A stretch of 7,369 nt of DNA, taken from contig RECT01000459.1 of NCBI GenBank assembly GCA_007693875.1, positions 1-7,369 on the forward strand. The letters are read 5' to 3'. Position 1 is the first letter of the stretch; every line of letters starts with the position of its first letter. The notes under the pieces were generated by a model. The model did not search any database. It was given only the letters and a program-made list of their open reading frames with translations, and was not told the origin of the DNA. Positions 7,261-7,369 of this stretch are shown here, piece after piece. The stretch comes from Spirulina sp. DLM2.Bin59 (GTDB taxonomy: Bacteria; Cyanobacteriota; Cyanobacteriia; Cyanobacteriales; Spirulinaceae). The translations under genes were made by a program, and so were the position numbers.

Positions 7261-7309
7261 GGGGAATGGGGAACGGGGAACGGGAAACCGGGAATAGGGA
7301 ATGTAGGGG
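7261..7309 (+). repeat. Heptanucleotide G-rich tandem repeat with quadruplex potential
   Basis: Units GGGGAAT, GGGGAAC, GGGGAAC start exactly seven bases apart (7261, 7268, 7275). Degenerate units follow (G-runs at 7282, 7290, 7297 and 7306). The array resembles the short tandemly repeated heptamers (STRR) described in cyanobacteria. Seven G-runs separated by 3-6 bases satisfy the G-quadruplex pattern on the + strand, which is also the mRNA strand. The array starts two bases after the helicase stop codon. Confidence 0.8.
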
Positions 7310-7310
7310 C

Positions 7311-7369
7311 GTTGGCGTAAGCCTAAAAATTTTTCGTCCCCACGGCAATCCTTTCGGCCCCACGCCAAC
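7311..7369. repeat. 8-bp inverted repeat reaching the window edge
   Basis: GTTGGCGT (7311-7318) is the exact reverse complement of ACGCCAAC (7362-7369). Between the arms lie AAAAATTTTT (7325-7334) and GC-rich sequence. The outer bases GGGGC at 7306-7310 could extend the stem if GCCCC follows the window. It resembles the non-coding dispersed repeats common between cyanobacterial genes and could fold at the 3' end of the helicase transcript. Confidence 0.45.

Noticed and set aside
7261..7309. CRISPR-like array after the helicase
   Set aside because: Units are seven bases long, contiguous and degenerate, with no unique spacers.

Overview
The window looks like chromosomal DNA from a cyanobacterium. 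The palindrome GCGATCGC (HIP1) occurs at least eleven times in 7.4 kb. The kinases have the PAS/GAF/HisKA/REC architecture and the C-terminal tail typical of cyanobacterial hybrid kinases. The helicase is the cyanobacterial form of PcrA/UvrD. All three supported genes lie on the + strand. No RNA gene, CRISPR array, transposase or phage gene was recognised.

Layout: (1) positions 1-1422 are the 3' part of a hybrid histidine kinase (phosphoacceptor domain, ATPase domain, receiver, C-terminal tail) whose sensor half lies left of the window. (2) 1423-1741 is a 319-base intergenic stretch with a bulged hairpin, a weak terminator-like hairpin, an AT-rich patch with three copies of TTTTCCT in inverted and direct orientation, and a TATAAT box. 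(3) 1742-4777 is a complete second hybrid kinase: PAS, PAS, a phytochrome/cyanobacteriochrome-like GAF domain, then the same kinase-receiver-tail module as the first gene. (4) 4778-4933 is a short GC-rich intergenic stretch with inverted repeats. (5) 4934-7258 is a complete PcrA/UvrD helicase with a C-terminal Tudor-like domain. (6) 7259-7369 holds a 7-base-period G-rich tandem repeat with quadruplex potential, then an 8-bp inverted repeat reaching the window edge.

The two kinases are tandem paralogues. Both should autophosphorylate on a histidine and pass the phosphate to their own receiver. No DNA-binding output partner is visible here. The most striking observation is that the first 185 bases of the window match 3338-3522 exactly, while the next 184 bases differ at 43 positions by hand count. 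This abrupt step points to recent gene conversion over the phosphoacceptor helix. The second kinase also looks mosaic: its second PAS is clearly lower in GC than its GAF. Its GAF keeps a cysteine (Cys445) where bilin pigments attach, followed by Tyr rather than the usual His, so it is a candidate light sensor. The helicase is a DNA repair and replication gene with no evident functional link to the kinases.
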